A stretch of DNA of 64,000 nt. It comes from Hippopus hippopus. Its lineage: Eukaryota > Mollusca > Bivalvia > Cardiida > Cardiidae. Location: NCBI GenBank assembly GCA_946811185.2, contig OX328098.1, positions 44,765,650 to 44,829,649 of the forward strand, in the 5' to 3' direction. The position numbers were made by a program, and so were the translations under genes. This document shows, piece after piece, positions 12,001-25,100 of this stretch (the first letter of the stretch is position 1; each line of letters starts with the position of its first letter). Below the pieces are notes generated by a model. The model searched no databases and was not told the origin of the DNA. It saw only the letters and a list, made by a program, of their open reading frames with translations.

Positions 12001-15000
12001 ATGAAAGGATAGCAGGAAGGCAGGAAGGAAGGAGGGAAGTTTTAATGAAGGAAGGAAAGAAGGAAGGAAGGAAGGAAGGAAGGAAGGATGGAAGGAAGGA
12101 AGGAAGGAAGGAAGGAAGGAAGGGAGAGAGGGAGGGATGGAAGCAAGCAAGCAAGAAAGCAAACAGGCAGGCAAGCACGCACGCAAGCAAGCAAGTAAGG
12201 AGTTCAAATTTACCTCATTGGTGCTCCCTCCTCTTTTCAATTCTGTATTTCCAGATATGCCACATTTCTGGTAATCTGCAAAAGATTTACCCTTTACAAG
12301 AAAACAAAACTTGATTTGCCCTTTACAAGACAACAAAAATTTGAGACCTTTCCAAATTGAAAGCATTTGCAGAAGGCAATATAATTTGTGGCTAGATTAT
12401 GGGATTTGATTTGACTGGGTGTTCCTTTGATCTCGGTATATCATTGCAACAGTGGGTGACAAATATACAACTCAAAGTATGCTAAGCTCCAAGATTTCCT
12501 CGCACCATAGATTTTACCCTTATTATTTCAGACACCCTCCTTACACAAGTTCAAACTTATTAAAGGTAGTAGACCCATAATGGAAAACAGCTATTTCCAC
12601 TATAATATTATCCTACAAAATTTGCTACGGTTAAAAATGAGTATTATTGTACTACTTTAACCGAACCACTTTTTCCTTTTTTTTCCTTATTAGGATTATC
12701 AGTTATAAATCTAAAACCACTATATTCTCATTACAAAGGGAGATAATAATTACCTCCCTTCTCAGGAAACTAACAAAAGTATCAACAAATAATTTCAAGA
12801 TGGACATCAAAGGAATTTCTGGTCAGTTAAAAATGTGCAAAAGTATTATATCAGTATAAATCCTTATTTATCAACTAACAAGATATTTTATTCCATGTTG
12901 CACTAGAAGCTTTAGAGGTCTGCTACCTTAAAAATATTTAATATTACTCGCCAACGGGAAGAGTTACATAACAGGATCAATGTAAAACTATGCTTTTAAG
13001 TATAGTTTTAGAAAAAGAAAAGCATGGAAAGTTCATTTATTGCAATTTCGTGCTTTAAAATAACATTTGGCAAAACATACATATATATAACAGGTAAATA
13101 CATAATCACTGTAGGAAACTTCTCTTTCTTTCAACATTATCCAATACCATGAGATTATAATAAATCATATCAAAATTGATTCATATCCAATAAATTCTTT
13201 TTTCCAATGATGTTTTAATCTAGCTGACGACAAAAACAATCATGGTGAGAAAAGGTGAAAATGTTTGTAATGACTATTTTACCTTCTCCCACAATGTCTT
13301 CCAATACCTTTAGCTGCAGAGTTTGTACATTTCAAATTAATTCTTATTCTTCCACATGTATTTTCAATCAGTTTATACTTTAACGGGCAATTTCTCCTTT
13401 TCCCACAATATTTTCGAGAGACATCCACTCAAAATAACATTTGGCTAAAATGTCCTACTTTGTTCCTTCAGTTGGCCCAAACCTCCTTTGCCAAAACATC
13501 CTGGCCAAAACGTCCTATATTCATTTTAAACTGAATGCAAAAACCGCATCAAGAGCAATAACCACTAAGTTTGGAATAGAGTTAAATGATTGATTGATTA
13601 TATGATGTTTAACGCTGTTTTAAACATTATTTCAGTTACACCACAGCAGCCAGTGCACCTATCCATGCTTTCCTGGAGTTTCTTTTACCAGTGCTCCTCC
13701 CAATATTCATTCCAAACCACTGGCGGAATAGAGTTAAAACTAAAATATCAAATAAAACACAAAAAATATGAGTTCTAAACTTAATTCTTCAAAGTGAGGA
13801 TAATAATAATTATTACCATGTCATTTAAAGCTTTACATGTATCACCTTAGCTAGATTGGGAGGTGAGAGCATGTCTTTGTGCCAATCATTAGAAAAGAGG
13901 TTTTCCAGGAGAAATCTATCAATGTGTTTTGATTATTCGCTTACAAGATGCTCTCCCTACCATGGTATGGACAATTGCCCACCCAGACATTTTCCCAATT
14001 GCCACCTGGACAAAAGCACACCCACAATAGTAACAAGCCGGACATTTGCCCACCTGCCTTTTTCCGGTTGTTTGTTTGTATTTTTTTTAATCTATTTTTA
14101 TGTGGTTTTAAGTGAAATGATTTTTCACCATTTTTCCCCCAAATTACGTTTTGCATTGCATTGAAAAAGCTGCACATATAAATTCCTATTATTTAAAATG
14201 TATAACATGAGCAGGCTGCCATACAGTGTAATTGTTAAAATTGTTACAATGTAATGGTTAAATTCTGTTTAAAATTCTGAAATCGTTGATTTCCACAGTT
14301 TGTTTCCTTCCAAGAATTTCTTTTGTTTTTACATAAAGTATGCAGAATCCAAACAAATCAAGAAAAAAGGGGGTTACAGGCTTTAATTCTGAGTAATCAC
14401 CATGAAATAAACATAGGGGGTTTCCTGTCTTTTTCATATGGGATCGTACAAAACTGCATATCAAAATATGACCATTTTGACAGTGTAGAGTACATTGTAG
14501 ACATCTTTCATTCTATAAATTGAAATGTATAACAAGATGCAAAAATTATAAAATAAAATCATTGACAAAGTACGGAACCCCTAAGTGACATGCTCGACTT
14601 TTTTTTAATATGAAATTTCTCACTTTATTTGTTTTTACGAAATAATATTTCGTTTTTACAAAATACTATTTCGTTTTTACGAAATAATATCTTGTGAAAA
14701 CGAAATAATTATTTCGTATTTACAAAATAATTATTTTGTAAATACAAAATAATTTTACCAGTTTGTATATTCAAAAAGGTCATGTAGCCTTGAATTCCAT
14801 TATTGACTGGTGTTAACGCTGCTGTCATCATTATTCTATCTATATCTAGGTGAAAACATAATGAACCTTGCTCTGTGAAAAGGGTATTTAACGCATTTGA
14901 GAAAAGAATCGACCCATGTCAGCCGGCGCAGTCCGCGCAGGCTGACATGGGCCGAAACTTTTTGATATCTTCAAATTTTCTGCATGTCAAAGGGTTATTC

Positions 15001-16094
15001 GAACTCATAATTCGGTCGCTCATAAGACAAAATGGATTTATGGATCCATAACAAGGGCGGATCCAGGATATTTTTCCAGAGGGGGTCCAGAATAGATCAT
15101 TATATATGAGACATGCTCTGTGAAAAAGGGGCTTAATGCATTTGCAAAATCGACCCAGGCCAGCCTGCGCAATCCGCGCAGGTGGACCTGGGCCGAAACT
15201 TTTCACTATCAGTAAATGTTCTGTATGTCAAACGACTTGAACTACCGTATGATTCAGTCGGCTGTTACAAAAAGTGGATAGATCTACTGTGGATCCAGCA
15301 GTATGTGATGGCTTGCTTGGTATCATGGATCACGGAGATTCATTTAGCCTCCTTTTGTCAGAGCATGGCTCAATTTCAAATTTTCTACTGCATACAACTT
15401 TAAACATTATTCTTTAACACATTTCAACTTGTTAGAAGTTCTTTGTGGATTTGACTCATGTTTTGGAATAGATCTAGAATTTGTATGACACTTTCATACT
15501 TGGTCAAAATTTCAGGCAGACAGCGGTTACTTTGAAAATTCTAGAGGAGGGGGGGGGGGTCCGGAAACCCTCCCCCCCCCACCCCCTGCTGGTCCGCTGA
15601 TGCATAATTAGTTGATGTCTTGCTTGGTACCATGGATCACAGAGATGCATTAAGCCCCCTTTTCATAGAGCATGGCTCACTTATGTTTGATTGCTTCATG
15701 TTTAACGTCGCATCAATCTTTTATTTAAGTATTTTCACGACAATAGTTCACAAAACATTTTTTCCTGGGCTATTATCACCAGCTAGCACTTGAAAAGTCC
15801 CATAATCCTTGCACTGGTGAGGCAGTTGTTGTGCTGTCCTGGAAACCCTGAGTACCAAGAAAGGAATTCCATTACTACCATATTTGAATTTGTTTGTATG
15901 AGCATGAAAACACTAACATTACCCCTCGCTGTTCTCCACCTCTGAGGGAGTCTCTAAAGAATCTGGTCTCCCTCTCTTAGCTTTGAAACGAAAGTTCTGT
16001 CAGTACTGGTGTGAGAAAGCCAGGAAACACATGGAAGCATCGCTAACCACCGTGATATTACCTTAGCTCTCTGCCTGTCTGCCTGCCTGCCTGC

Positions 16095-16128
<34 letters not shown>

Positions 16129-19100
16129 TAATCATCACTCTACAAATCTCTTACCCTGATTCTTAAGCGACAGTCGTAATGTTATCCCATCTTTCCAAGT
16201 GCAAAGAAGGAAAGGAATAATGAACACGTTATTATTACCATTTCATTAGTCTTAGAAATGGATTTGCAGGGGATCGACCCCGCTTCCTCCTATTCTCAAG
16301 TAGGACAGCCTAACCACTCAGCTAAAGAAGCGGTTTAAGCTCTCGAGATAGCAATGCCTTGATCTGCACTATATTAAAGATCTGTATTTTTATACAAAAG
16401 GAATGAAAGTCAACAGGCTGCATTATCTACTCTAAAATACATCGACGCTGATTTGTCCATCTGTTAAGACGCATTTGCGGATGCCTGAACATTAGGAGTC
16501 CTCTTATACACGGAGGATAAGGCACCTTATTTATAACCAAGAGGTTTTGGGTTAGAATCCTACTGGTGGGGCTGTTTGAGTGTCGATTCTTTGGCAAGGC
16601 ATATCAGAGCCACATCCGGCTACTGGTGAAACCTAAGAATACATGATTGTATAAGTGATATTCGTCATTATGATTGATAATTATTTAGCCCGGTATCAAT
16701 CAATCAATCAACCAGTCCCGTACTCTACAAGTCCCCCACCATCACAATTATGAGCCTGTAGTGATTCCTGCAACCGAGTGATAAGAAAGAGAGCCATAAA
16801 TTCTATTTCTTAAATCTGAAGAATGACTCAGCTGGGAATCGAACCCTCAACCTCCAGTTTTCGACTTGACCGTCTTTAAAACAAACTGAATATTGTAACT
16901 ACCTTTCAATTATCAGACAATTGTGCGTACACGATTCATAAACAGAAGAAATAACAGATGGACAGATAGAAGAGGGACTAACTGACTGACGTTCTGCCTG
17001 ACTGACTGACTGAATGAATGAATAGATTTGAGTTAACCATACTCTCAATCACGAGTCTATCAGTCATAGTACTTATGCTTATCCCTTTTTGTCTAATGTA
17101 CCGATATTAAGCTTATTTATTTGACATCGATTCTGGAAAAGCACAACTTAGATCAATGACTCTAAATGACTCTGTCAATCAACCCTACAATGCAGCCCTA
17201 TCGCAAGGCAATCCAAGAGCCTTGAACACGAGTCAAACCGAGGATGCCGGTATTTCAAATTATCAGACTATTTCATATTTATGAAATAATTATTTCGTTT
17301 TTACGTAAATACGAAATATTATTTCGTTAAAACGAAATAGTGTTTCGTAAAAATGAAATAAAATGAGAAATTTGCATATTAAAAAAATGTCTAGCATGTC
17401 ACTTTAGGGGTTCTGTAAAAAAGACCTTGTAAAGTGAAAATTTTTCCTTAAAGAAATGATATCCTGGTCCTAAAAATCTGTCGACAAAACAAAAATGACA
17501 TCAGTGCTTTTTTTGTAAATTTCTGAGAAACCTGTCCAAGAATTTTTTTCAAAATTTCATATTTTGTGCTTTATAATATCCTTAACATAAAATAAAAAAA
17601 AGATATATATGGGTTACTAACTTCGTTTTCACGTAATAAGTCATTTTATGATGTATGGGGGGTGCTCTCCCCTGAAAAATATTTTTGATTTTATGACAAT
17701 TCTATTGTTACATACAGTACACAAGTACTAATGTACTACTAAACCCTTTATGACTTTGAATTCTTTTTCATAAAGATGCTTTTGAAAACATTGTGGGAAA
17801 AGGAGAAATTGCTCAATATCTGAAAATGTGTGTTTGCAAATTTTATCCATATCAAAAGTATCAAAAGTATTTGCTGACGACAAATTAAATATGGCTTGAA
17901 TAATAGGATTTTACTTTGAAATCATAGAAAAAATTGTGGGAAAAGCAGAGAATGCTGATTACAGAGCTTTGTAGTGTTTTCCTATGGAAATCAATGAACA
18001 AAAGAAATGTGTTCATAAAATATTGTTAAGCAATTTTTACAATGGATTTATATAGATAGAAAGCTATCCAAAAACACTGAAAAACAGGAAATTTATTGTA
18101 AGACAATTTCCCTATTTATCTAGATAGTTTCATATTCTTTGCTCTGTATTTAGCCATTTACTTTTCATTAGACGACATAATTGTGGGTCTGTTCAAATTG
18201 AGGGCATCTGCAGACGAAAACATGGCCTTTAGAGGAAGGCATAGATCAGGATCAGACTGTGCAGTCTGGTCTAAGATCTATAACAACCGCTCGTTTAGCC
18301 AAATCTGTAGGCTAATGATTCGTTTTCCATGGCTCTTTCGACGATGTTGATTTCTCATTGAGAGAATACGTTTCTGTACTCTTTGCATTAGAGAAGTGGT
18401 TGGGGAACTGACAGTGGCCTTTCTTTCTTCTGCCTTGGTAGTTGTATGCAGTCAGAATTCCTTGTAATAAAATTTCTTGGAAATGTGGACTGAATCCTTG
18501 AAATACAGTCTAACTTCAGTTTTCTACAGCGTTTATAAGTTCGCACTGTACGATAAAACTATCCGAGTACTACTCAACTATTTCCGTTGTGAGAGAAAAA
18601 TATGCCTACTTGGTGCTCCATATTTGATTTGAAAAGAATTTAGATTTAAAAGGACGAACACGCCGCGACAAACAAACCCGGACAAACAAGTCCAGGGAAG
18701 AAAAAGCCCTTTCCCATGCGCTCTAGGTTGTGCAAAGAAAACTACTGAAAACGTCTTTAAGAACATACGAAGAGCTGTTCCACGCCTTCATTTCAAAGTG
18801 TGGAGAATTTGGATTTAACACTGATCAGATAAGGCTTCATCTGGTAGAGGGTTGAGACAGTTTATCAAAATTTATATCAGCCTTAATTCAAAGAAATTTG
18901 GAGACAACAATTATTGTAAATGCTGCAAAAACAGAAGAAAATTTAATGATAGGATAGAAAACACTGTGAGAAATGGACAAATTGCTTGTTATGAGCATTT
19001 GTTCTTTTCCATAGTGCTTTCATTAGTCTTTCATTGCAGCCATGTAAAAGCATGGGTCCTCTTCCCCTTGTCATAAGAGCGGGGCTTCATCTGGTGGAGG

Positions 19101-22100
19101 ATTGGGACAGTCAATCAATGATTCAAATATCAACATAGTATGGAAAGGCTTTTGCCCTAGTGGGCTTTTGTCCTAGGTGGCAGATGTCTCTGTAGGCAAT
19201 TGTTCTACACCCGCCACCTCAAGCTCAAAATTCTTCGGTAAAAAATGTATCGTACAGTCCAGCATATACGGTACTATCTTGACTAGTCTAAAGTTTTGTT
19301 GTTTGTGTTACAGGAGATCACTCCTACTTAACTGCATAGCTTCTTCCCGTATAAAATCAATACCTGACAACTGCGTTAGGGAGAATTCTCTTTAGCTCAA
19401 TGGTTAAGGTGTTGGTCTTTTAAACCTCAATACACAATTATCTTTGTCGCATGGGTTCGACTCACAGATGGAGCGGTTTGTGTTTGAACAATGCACTTGT
19501 TGCAAACTTTCATGTTTGTAAGATTGGGGCCCATCCTGGATTGGCCATCGAGCCATTTGTTGTCTAAATAATAGACTTGCTGTCTAAATAATAGACTTGC
19601 TGTCTAATAAGGCTTTCTGTCATTAAAATAATGACATATAACAGGGGGTGTTTTACAGGAAATCACCCCTGTCTTACTGCATAACTTCTTCCTGTATAAA
19701 ATCAATACCTAACAACTGCTTCAGGGAGAATACATGGATCTGTGGAAATCCATATTTGACAATTAAGATCATCACATTTATTTTACCGGATGTGCAGCCT
19801 TGCTGTCTGCTATTTCAGCTCACAAATAAACCACTGTTAATGTTGGAGAGGTGCAATAGTATTTATTTATTTTGTGTTTAAAACGCTTGAATTTCAGAAA
19901 AAGTTTAAAAGATGCGTGTATCGAATGTTTATGGCTGACATGAGATATATGCAGAGGCTACAAGCTTGCATTATGATAATGATTGACGATGGGACATGTG
20001 CAAAGAGCACTCGTCAGAACTCGGCCAATTCCGTACCTATACATCTAACCTCGTCTGTATGACGGTCATTTCCATTTGAACTGCCAATCAAGTGATCTTA
20101 TACATGGCAGCACCTCTGTAAGTTGTTTAGCAACGACTTAAACAACCTCGATGACGTTATTCACATCTATCTAGCTGTGGGTGAAAACTTCAATCGGAAT
20201 TGATCAACCTCGTTAAAAAATGAATGTGCGAACTGTTTGTCAACTGAAATATAGTTAGAAATATTTCAATAGAAAATTGAGACTCAAATTTTCTTTTTTT
20301 AGAGGAACCTTACAATTTTCAGAATGGTAAAACAGCATATTTCCGGCGAAGAAATGTACTGTGTGGGTGCATATCAAGCTACCAGATACAGGCAAGGGAC
20401 TTGAGCACCAGATCACCAGAGGCATGCAAAATGGTGAAAAGAGGTCTGATAAGCGCTGTGTACATTATGGAATGGATTAATTAATGCTTTTTTTTTTTGG
20501 TGTAAAAGAGTCTGAAAGAGACACAAAATGTTTCAAAGTGGAAAACAAAGGGTAAAATATATGAAATACTAATAAAAAGAAAGTATGTTCACTTGAATAT
20601 CTAACCTTGTTTAATAACCTTTGCATATCAGAAAAGTGGCATTTGTCATCAATGTTTCAGTTTGACATTAATTTTAACCCTTGGTGCGTGAAGAATATGC
20701 TGAATGTGTAGATACAGATCAGATTTCAAATAATATGCAGTTTAATTTTGGATTTAAACTATCTGCTACTTACAATAAGCATACTGACTCATATTCCCCA
20801 CTGAAAGTAGATTTTCAATTATGAAAAAGTCATATTTCTGTTCTGGTAAGAAGTTCCCTTCATAACATAACTTATGTTGATTAAATCAATTTTATCAATT
20901 TTTGATTTAGCCGTATTCAAATAAATAAGCACATACGCCATTTCAAAGGTTGTGTCGGTAAACTGTTAACTGATAGGATGTGTGTTTGATTGCAAACCAA
21001 ATTGCCACTCTAATCTACTTGACCACCCACCGTCTTGGTATGTCATAAGCTAAAACAAACTACCGTCAATGATATTAACAAGTTTGTTAATTAACACCAC
21101 ACTAAACACATTTAAAATCATCAGACTACCAGTTTTCCCTTAACCTTAAACTGAAATTTTTCCTAGACTTATAACTCTCTGCTGAATCAGACAATCTATG
21201 AATATTTTGAAATGTTTGTAATTCAGTGTAATTTATTGTTGAATATGATGTGAAGACGACTTAACTAGCTTCATAAAAACAATAAGTACATGTATCTTCA
21301 TTTCCATTATTCTTTGGCAAAACTGAGGTTTGTTCAGGTATTTCATTCTTTCTAATTGAAGTTCAAAACGTTACTGAATCAAACAGATCTTTTGCGTTGT
21401 ACATACGCCCCAAAATTCACATTTTTTGTACATATCCTTGAGTAATTAGTTCAAGCATCTCTTAATTCCTTACCAAGAATTCATCATCGGCAGAAACCTT
21501 TACAACAAAAATATTTTTCCAGAATTTTATCAAGAGAAACAGTCAAAATAGCATGATTTGAGTAGCCTATCTGCCATACTGTATACATATTTACTGCAGT
21601 TGTTTCGGAGCCCATAGCAACAGTAACCAAGAAAGGCGGTTTATACTATCCCCACAGATCCATGTATTCTCTTTAGCTCAGTGGTAAAGGTGTTGGTCTT
21701 TTAAACCTCAATAAACGAGGATCTTTTCCGCATGGGTTCAAATCCCACCAGGTTGGCGGTTTGTATTTCAGCTCTGCATTTGTTGTGAACTTTAATGTTC
21801 GTAACATCTGGCACAGAGGTAGTAAAGACAAATGGACTAAGACATCCAACATTTCAATAGGAATGATTCAGCAACAGCTGCTATACCTCAAAATCTTGCC
21901 TAAATCCTGTCCCATCTGTCTGTAAATACTTTCTATTTCAACTAGTCTAAAGTATTGTTGTTTGTCACAAAGTTAGTAAAGACAAGTGAGCTGAGACATC
22001 CAATGTTTCAATAGGGATGATTCAGCTTAAGCTGCTATACACCAACATCTTGCCTATCCCATTTACATTTTATTAAAGGGAGATAATTATGTTATCAACA

Positions 22101-25100
22101 ACAACAGTAACAGTTTTTGGCATGCATTTCATCTTACCGATTTCTTCAGAAATGACTTTTCCAATTTTCTCCAGGTCTTTGAAGTCTTTTATCAGAAAAA
22201 CATGCTCAGCATATGGAGCAGTGGTAATTTTGGCAAGAATTGTCTCATGAATCTGAGTCCCAACTCCAATTGCAAAAACCTCAAATTTATCTGAAATAAA
22301 ACATTATTTATTAAGATTAGGATCACTATCCTAATAAAATGAATTGAAGAAAATAATGAAATGATACAGAAAGGGATGAAAAAAAAAAACCAACAAAAAC
22401 TGTCAATGGAAAAAAAGAGCTGTATCCAAAAATAATTGAAAAATATTTAAATGGATAAAAAAATTGTTCAAGAGCTGTATCTGTGTTGTGTTATTCAATA
22501 TTAAAGTGTTGGTTTTGACAGTATCTTGAACGTCCAAGTGAAAAAAAATTCAATTGTAGGTAGCACTCTTATATGTACTCTACATTTTGAAATGGGGAAT
22601 TTGATTTAAAATAAAGTTTGGTTTTTCCATGGACAGAAACTCAATAATTCAAATGTGTATGCTATTCATGTTGTAGAACAAGAGCTAAGCAATGCAGCGC
22701 AATAACGGCCCAAAGGCAGCTATCCAGAGCATGTCTCCTTTGACCTCCTGCTTTGACCTTGACCTTGGAGCCTGGTATCTAAATCTTCTGCTTTACATGT
22801 CCTCTCATGAAAGTGTACATGTGTGAAATACTTTCAAAATCAGACAAAGGGCTCAAGACATAAAGAGGGGCATAAATTGTGAAGTGAGGATGGAGAGACA
22901 ACCAGAACCATAATATAAACAACCCTTTGGACCCATAAAAAACCATTTCACTTACCCTCTGTTCTGATTTTTTTTGCAAGGAGCTCTATCAGTAAAAGTG
23001 ACTTTTTGTTCCGTATTTCTGTGGCAGTTTGCTCTGCATCAGTAATGATAAATAAAGCCCTACACAATAAAGGAAAACTTGATTTAGGAACTGTTCACTG
23101 ATATTCCGTGACGTAGAAAAACCCATTTGGGATCAAAGTTTGTAGTCTAAACTCATTCCTGGATACCAAGACATATTTTTATGTGCATTTAGCAGAGGCC
23201 TTTAAAGGGGCCTTTCAGATTTTTTTTCCAGTGAATTAGTTTTTTGCAAAACACAGATAGGTACGAGGGTTGTTCGATATGTAATGTGTATTGTACGATA
23301 TCTCAAAAGCATTCAACTCAAATAGTGAAATGAACATTACATCCCTTCAAAATATTCTCCGTGGTTTGAAATACATAATTTCAATCTCTGAATCCATTTC
23401 TGAAATGCGTCACGGTACGCTGATTTAGGCAGACCTCTGAGGCACTGACTGATGGCTGAGCCAAGGGCTTGTCGGGACTTGTAACGACGACCAGATAAGA
23501 ACTTTTTAAGTTTTGGAAAAAGGAAAAAGTCGCATGGGGCTAGATCTGGAGAGTACGATGGGTGTGGCAAGACAGTAACCCTCTCCGACTTCAAAAATTG
23601 CTTCACAAGCTCAGATGTATGTGATGAAGCATTATCATGAAGTAGACGAACATGCCTAAATCCTGACACATGGCGTCGTTTAAGATAATATTTCTTGAGC
23701 TTTTTTAGTATAACATCTCGGTAATACCGACCTGTAACAATTTTGCCCTTCGGCACCGGAATTTGTACGGCTATACCATCACATGAGAAGAATATGCAAT
23801 AAAGAACCTTCTTTGTGCTTATGCTTCTTTTGGCCTTCTACCGTGTTTAGTTAGCCATATTTTGTTTCCAATTTTTCTTACTGGTTCGAAATAGTGAACC
23901 CATGTTTTGTCACCAGTAACAATGTTTGCAAATTGTCTTTGATTGAATTTGGGAAACATTTTGAGCAATTGCTTAGCGGTTTGTACTTGTACCCGTTTTT
24001 GGTCATCTGTCAATATATGAGGTATCCATCTGGCAGAAATCTTTCGTACTTTCAAAATACACTTTAAAATGAAATGCACCCGCGATAGCGATATGCCAAC
24101 AGCGTTGGCAATATCACAAATCGTGTATCTGCCATCACTTTCAATTATTTCCCTGACTTTTGAGACATTTGCCTTGCCTGTTACAATCACAGGTCGGCCA
24201 GATTTTGCTGCATCTTTGACGGACTCTGTGCCAGTCAGAAATTTCTTTCTCCACCTACAAACTGTCTCATAAGATACCTTATCAGACCCATAAACTTCCC
24301 CCAATTCAGTAAAAATCTGCATTACCGAATGACCGAGTTTTGTGCTAACTTTTATATAAGCTCTAATTTCTTCAATATTCTTAATCCGTTTCCCAACCAT
24401 TTTTACAACAGTGGTCAACGACTAGCTCTAATGAAATGACTATAAGTTTAAAACTATGTGGAGCTTAAGGCTCGTGTTTATACCGTTGGAAAGGTATTGA
24501 ATAGAGCTATTCAAGCGTATCATCATCCACGAAATCATTGAAAGTGTTATCGCGCTGTGGTACAATACACATTACATATCGAACAGCCCTCGTACTTCAA
24601 AATTTCCCTTCAAATGTAAAGATTGATTGATTGTATGGTGTTTAACGCTGTTTTCAACATTATTTCAGTTATATCGCGGCGGTCAGTGCACCTATCCATG
24701 CTTTCCTGGAGTCTCTTTTACCGGTACTCCGCACAATTTTCTTTCCAAGCCACTGGCTGCTTTCCCACATAATCATCGTCGAAACAATGGTCAGCGGTGG
24801 GAGAGGAATGAATCCTGTCGCAGTGACTATCATCAATCCTTGGAAAGAAATTGGCCGAGCCAGGGGTCGTAGCCAGGGATCGAACCCTGGACCCCGTGTT
24901 CTCAAGTCCTGCACGCTACCGACTGAACTACTGGGGCTCGGCCAAATGTAAAGAAACTGGGCAATTACATTCAGTGAAAAGGTGTAAATTTGGAGTTCAG
25001 TTTTGCAATTGGAAACTCCATCTATTTTTATGAGATCAAAGTTGACGACATCATACTACAACAAGAGGGCCATGATGGCCCTGTATCGCTCCACTGGCAA

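Larger units (their letters stand above)
14571..17418. mobile_element. Candidate long-TIR element with palindromic minisatellite arms
   Basis: GGAACCCCTAAGTGACATGC (14575) and its inverse near 17385-17416 point outward. Inside each end is an array of units such as TTTACGAAATAATATTTCG, themselves palindromic (14625-14765 and 17268-17355). Between them are other MITEs, SINE fragments and microsatellites but no transposase. The two ends could also be independent insertions. Confidence 0.5.

Noticed and set aside
11908..12366. Long Pro/Ser/Phe-rich and Lys/Arg/Glu-rich open frames on both strands
   Set aside because: They are translations of the GGAA/GCAA microsatellite; only the small exon 11 inside (12214-12275) is coding.
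19388..19480. Functional tRNA-Lys gene
   Set aside because: Stems do not pair properly, and a second copy with the same downstream body marks it as a SINE head.
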